Source: Paludibacter sp.
GTDB lineage: Bacteria; Bacteroidota; Bacteroidia; Bacteroidales; Paludibacteraceae
Assembly: GCA_017882285.1 (NCBI GenBank)
Contig: JADGPS010000016.1
Coordinates: forward strand, 1-46,627
Direction of reading: 5' to 3'
DNA: 46,627 nt
Position numbers and translations under genes: made by a program
Notes under the pieces: model-generated
What the model saw: only the letters and a program-made list of their open reading frames with translations
Told to the model about the DNA's origin: nothing
Databases searched by the model: none
In this document: one piece after another, positions 44,482 through 46,627 of the stretch
Position numbering within the stretch: the first letter of the stretch is position 1
Layout of the letters: each line of letters starts with the position of its first letter

Positions 44482-44706
44482 TCAGACTCTTACTTTATAA
44501 ACAGTAATACACGCGTCAGGACAAACATACGCACAGGCAGCACAACCAACACACGAATCAGGGTCGGCCATATTTGAATAATTATATCCTTTAGCATTTG
44601 CATCTTTTGATAGTGCCAAAACGTTTGATGGACAGGATACTACGCATAAATTGCAGCCTTTGCACCGTTCAACATCCACTACCACTGCTCCTTTTATTTT
44701 TGCCAT
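44482..44706 (-). CDS. 2-oxoacid:ferredoxin oxidoreductase, 2x[4Fe-4S] ferredoxin-like delta subunit
   Basis: The 74-residue protein contains two CxxCxxCxxxCP motifs (CKGCNLCVVSCP near residue 16 and CVGCAACAYVCP near residue 52), each for one [4Fe-4S] cluster. It is the first gene of the operon and provides the electron exit from the enzyme to free ferredoxin. A TAnnTTTG box lies 26 bases upstream of its start. Confidence 0.94.
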   Translation of the reverse strand: MAKIKGAVVVDVERCKGCNLCVVSCPSNVLALSKDANAKGYNYSNMADPDSCVGCAACAYVCPDACITVYKVRV

Positions 44707-45033
44707 TATATTATAATTTAAAATTGACTCGCAAATGTAATAAAATTTGAATAAACAAGTCTTTTTAAAGGATAGATTTTTATTTTTTTGTACTTATAAA
44801 AGTCTTATTTTGCCTGTGAAATTGAATTAAATAACAAATAAACAATAATTTATGAGAAATATTGAAAATAATAACCTTAAATTTTAATCATTTAATTTCA
44901 AAGTCCCAAAATAGTTAAATTAAGTGAGGAGTTTGTTGAATTTTGCTATTTTTATATAGACTGCTTACAATCTGAAACTAAAATCATTTGAGGTCGATAA
45001 ATTAAACGCATTTTAACAATAATAGTTTTTTAT
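44707..45033. other. AT-rich intergenic region
   Basis: Apart from the leftward promoter at 44732-44739 I see no gene, RNA or strong hairpin in this 327-base gap. Confidence 0.6.
44732..44739 (-). promoter_or_regulatory. Candidate -7 box of the oxidoreductase operon
   Basis: The minus strand reads TACATTTG, a full TAnnTTTG match. A TTG lies 16 bases further upstream as a possible -33 element. The leader would be short. Confidence 0.6.
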
Positions 45034-45495
45034 TTACCAATGTTTGAAAGGTTTTATACTTAATTGTACATTATAATAACGCTTATCACCTGTAACTTCA
45101 TCACCTAACCATGCTGGTTTTGAAAAGCTTGTAGTTTCGGATTCCAGTTCCAATTCGGCAATAGTTAAACCTTCATTTTTACCATAAAATTCGTCCACTT
45201 CGTATGTTTGGTTCTCAAATATAATTTCATAACGTGTTTTGTTGATAATGCCCGGATCACAAAGAGCGAGCAATTCCTGTGCTTCGTTATGCGGAATTTC
45301 TTTTTCCCATTCGTACCGACTTAATCCGGATTCGTTGCTTTTGCCTTTAATGGTTATATAGCCTTTATCGCCTTTGGTTCGGATACGCACAGTTCGTCCG
45401 GGTGAAGATGACAAATATCCCTGTGCAATGCGATAACTCTTCGATGCTAACGATTTGTATTCGCCTGTGACTAAAAATTTTCGTTCAATTTCCAT
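45034..45495 (-). CDS. CYTH domain protein (triphosphate tunnel metalloenzyme family)
   Basis: The 153-residue protein begins MEIERKFLVTG, carrying the ExExK signature that binds metal and triphosphate in CYTH enzymes. Further charged strand motifs fit the beta-tunnel: VRIRTKGDKGYITIKGK (about 36-52), YEWEKEIP, TRYEI, YEVDEFYG and AELELES. Bacterial relatives of this size act on inorganic tripolyphosphate or thiamine triphosphate; the exact substrate cannot be read from sequence. It lies 124 bases downstream of the nuclease gene, separated by an inverted-repeat element. Confidence 0.92.
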   Translation of the reverse strand: MEIERKFLVTGEYKSLASKSYRIAQGYLSSSPGRTVRIRTKGDKGYITIKGKSNESGLSRYEWEKEIPHNEAQELLALCDPGIINKTRYEIIFENQTYEVDEFYGKNEGLTIAELELESETTSFSKPAWLGDEVTGDKRYYNVQLSIKPFKHW

Positions 45496-45515
45496 ATTTA
45501 TTATACTAATGAGAT

Positions 45516-45615
45516 AATATGCTAATGTGCAAATATGCTAATTTGTCAATTGATTATCATATTTGAAATGCATTGCTTTCATTAGCACATTTTCAAATTG
45601 ACATATTAGCATATT
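45516..45615. repeat. Inverted array of 16-bp AATATGCTAAT repeats
   Basis: Two tandem 16-base units (AATATGCTAATGTGCA at 45516 and AATATGCTAATTTGTC at 45532) are mirrored by reverse-complement versions at 45580-45615. The whole could fold as a long hairpin and fills the gap between the CYTH and nuclease genes. Confidence 0.8.
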
Positions 45616-45619
45616 AAAA

Positions 45620-46627
45620 TTACCGGTTACAGACGCCAATATACGGACAATACTGACACACTTTTACATTTTCGGTTTGTACAAAAGGGATTTCAGGATT
45701 AAAAATTTCTTCCAAACATCCCGTTAAATGTTGCCGAAAATCATCTTTGTATTGTTCAAAATCCGTTACGGTTTCTTTTAATTCTTTGTTAAACAATTCG
45801 GTGTCAAAATCATCTTTAAACACATCACGGATATAATAAATACCCGGCATTATGGTTCTTCCATCCGCTTTTTTTTTGTAAAACAAGCCATATAAAAAGG
45901 TCTGTAACACAAATTTAGGACGGTTTTCTTTGTTATATTCAAAAACTTCATCCAGATTTTTGAATTCGAGTTTGCCTATTCCTGTTTTGTAATCGAGAAT
46001 GCGCAAACATCCTTCTTTTTCGTCAATGCGGTCGATAAAACCTTTCAGGTTTACGTTTGTCTGTCCATTTTGAATTGGGAATTGAATCTTAAAAGGCTCT
46101 TCGGAATTGATATAACGGAACGGTGCATGATTTTTATCCACTTTTAGCACCTGCAAAATATATTTCCGAAGAACACTGGCTATAAGCAGATTATTTCCTT
46201 CGAGCGGAATTAATGCACCGGTCTTTCGTTTGAAATATTCGGAGTTGAAAGCACGAAGTATTTCGTTATCAATTAGTAAGGAACTTTTTATCAGTTCATC
46301 AAAATTATCTGGTAACATCATCTTGCCTTTAAAGGGCAAATATAAATTTTCCATAACTTTATGAAACAGACTCCCAAACATATTTGCTTCCACTGTTTCC
46401 ATCACTTCGTCGGCTTGTTCTACATCTTCCACTTTGGTGAGGTAAAACTGCAACGGACAATCGATATAGGTATTGATAGAACTGGCCGAGAGTGATGGAC
46501 TTTTTTCTTCTGACGATGTAAATTGGAACAATTTTTCCATCACTGCCGGTGTTTTCTCCACTTGAATGGCTTGGGCATTGCCAAAACCAATATCAAACGA
46601 AACGGTTTTCTTTTGAACTTTTACACC
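45620..46627 (-). CDS. PD-(D/E)XK nuclease family protein (AddB-like), C-terminal part
   Basis: The frame is open to the right edge of the window, so only the last 335 residues are seen; the GTG at 46561 is internal, not a start. The visible part is the nuclease domain of AddB/RexB-like recombination-repair proteins: SASSINTYIDCPLQFYL, GSLFHKVMENLY, IDRIDEKEGCLRILDYKTG (the D and DYK catalytic residues) and a final CQYCPYIGVC. The cysteine in DCPLQ and the three at the end are placed to bind a [4Fe-4S] cluster. Relatives in Bacteroidota are about 950 residues with an inactive helicase-like N-terminus. Confidence 0.88.
   Translation of the reverse strand, partial: GVKVQKKTVSFDIGFGNAQAIQVEKTPAVMEKLFQFTSSEEKSPSLSASSINTYIDCPLQFYLTKVEDVEQADEVMETVEANMFGSLFHKVMENLYLPFKGKMMLPDNFDELIKSSLLIDNEILRAFNSEYFKRKTGALIPLEGNNLLIASVLRKYILQVLKVDKNHAPFRYINSEEPFKIQFPIQNGQTNVNLKGFIDRIDEKEGCLRILDYKTGIGKLEFKNLDEVFEYNKENRPKFVLQTFLYGLFYKKKADGRTIMPGIYYIRDVFKDDFDTELFNKELKETVTDFEQYKDDFRQHLTGCLEEIFNPEIPFVQTENVKVCQYCPYIGVCNR

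Noticed and set aside
1-46627. tRNA, rRNA, riboswitch, phage or conjugation genes, reverse transcriptase
   Set aside because: I looked through the gaps and frames and found none that I can support.

Overview
The window reads as chromosomal DNA of a Bacteroidota bacterium, most likely a fermentative member of the Bacteroidales of the Paludibacter type; the genus is an inference, the phylum is well supported. Signs are the AT-rich intergenic DNA, promoter -7 boxes of the form TAnnTTTG, weak or absent Shine-Dalgarno sequences, type IX secretion (T9SS) signatures, a fused PutA, GH53/GH2 galactan enzymes, a four-subunit 2-oxoacid:ferredoxin oxidoreductase and many FISUMP ('Fibrobacter succinogenes major paralogous') domains.

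Layout. 1-1752: a complete IS1182-family insertion sequence with perfect 18-bp ends. 1807-6198 (-): a DUF5723-type outer-membrane protein and a giant lipoprotein. 6630-10151 (-): PutA. 10501-10973: a broken Fic gene and a PspC-domain mini-protein. 11036-13036: uvrB. 13037-13777: repeat DNA with thirteen 22-bp tandem units. 13778-23982 (+): a surface-protein island, consisting of a carboxypeptidase-regulatory-like protein, a tiny protein that is almost only a T9SS sorting domain, and two very large exported proteins with FISUMP and SUMF1 (C-type-lectin fold) modules. 24251-31853 (-): a four-gene cytochrome cluster (ResB-CcsA haem ligation protein, a 20-haem and a 12-haem cytochrome, an outer-membrane beta-barrel). 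32047-36592 (-): a galactan operon with two GH53 galactanases and a GH2 enzyme. 36917-40197 (+): DUF1015 and a PorE-like T9SS lipoprotein. 40430-41869 (+): thyA and folA. 41924-44706 (-): the 2-oxoacid:ferredoxin oxidoreductase operon. 45034-46627 (-): a CYTH protein and the C-terminal end of a PD-(D/E)XK nuclease.

The most striking signal is in the surface island. Three FISUMP modules (one in the 1509-aa protein, two in the 1292-aa protein) have conserved frames but differ at many codons where the third base is constant and the first two bases look like replaced adenines (for example TGG/GGG/AGG, CAC/GGC/TAC, AAC/TGC/CTC). The 1509-aa protein also ends in a SUMF1 tail of the kind seen in retroelement-diversified proteins. 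This is the footprint of a diversity-generating retroelement (DGR) acting on several targets, yet no reverse transcriptase or template repeat lies in the window, so it would have to act from elsewhere. The second system is the cytochrome cluster: haem-ligation factor, 32 predicted haems in two exported proteins and a barrel, a plausible porin-cytochrome conduit for electron transfer across the outer membrane.

A background theme is short low-complexity intergenic repeats (such as 14-bp tandem copies before uvrB and inverted 16-bp units at 45516-45615), one of which lies inside putA as an in-frame linker.
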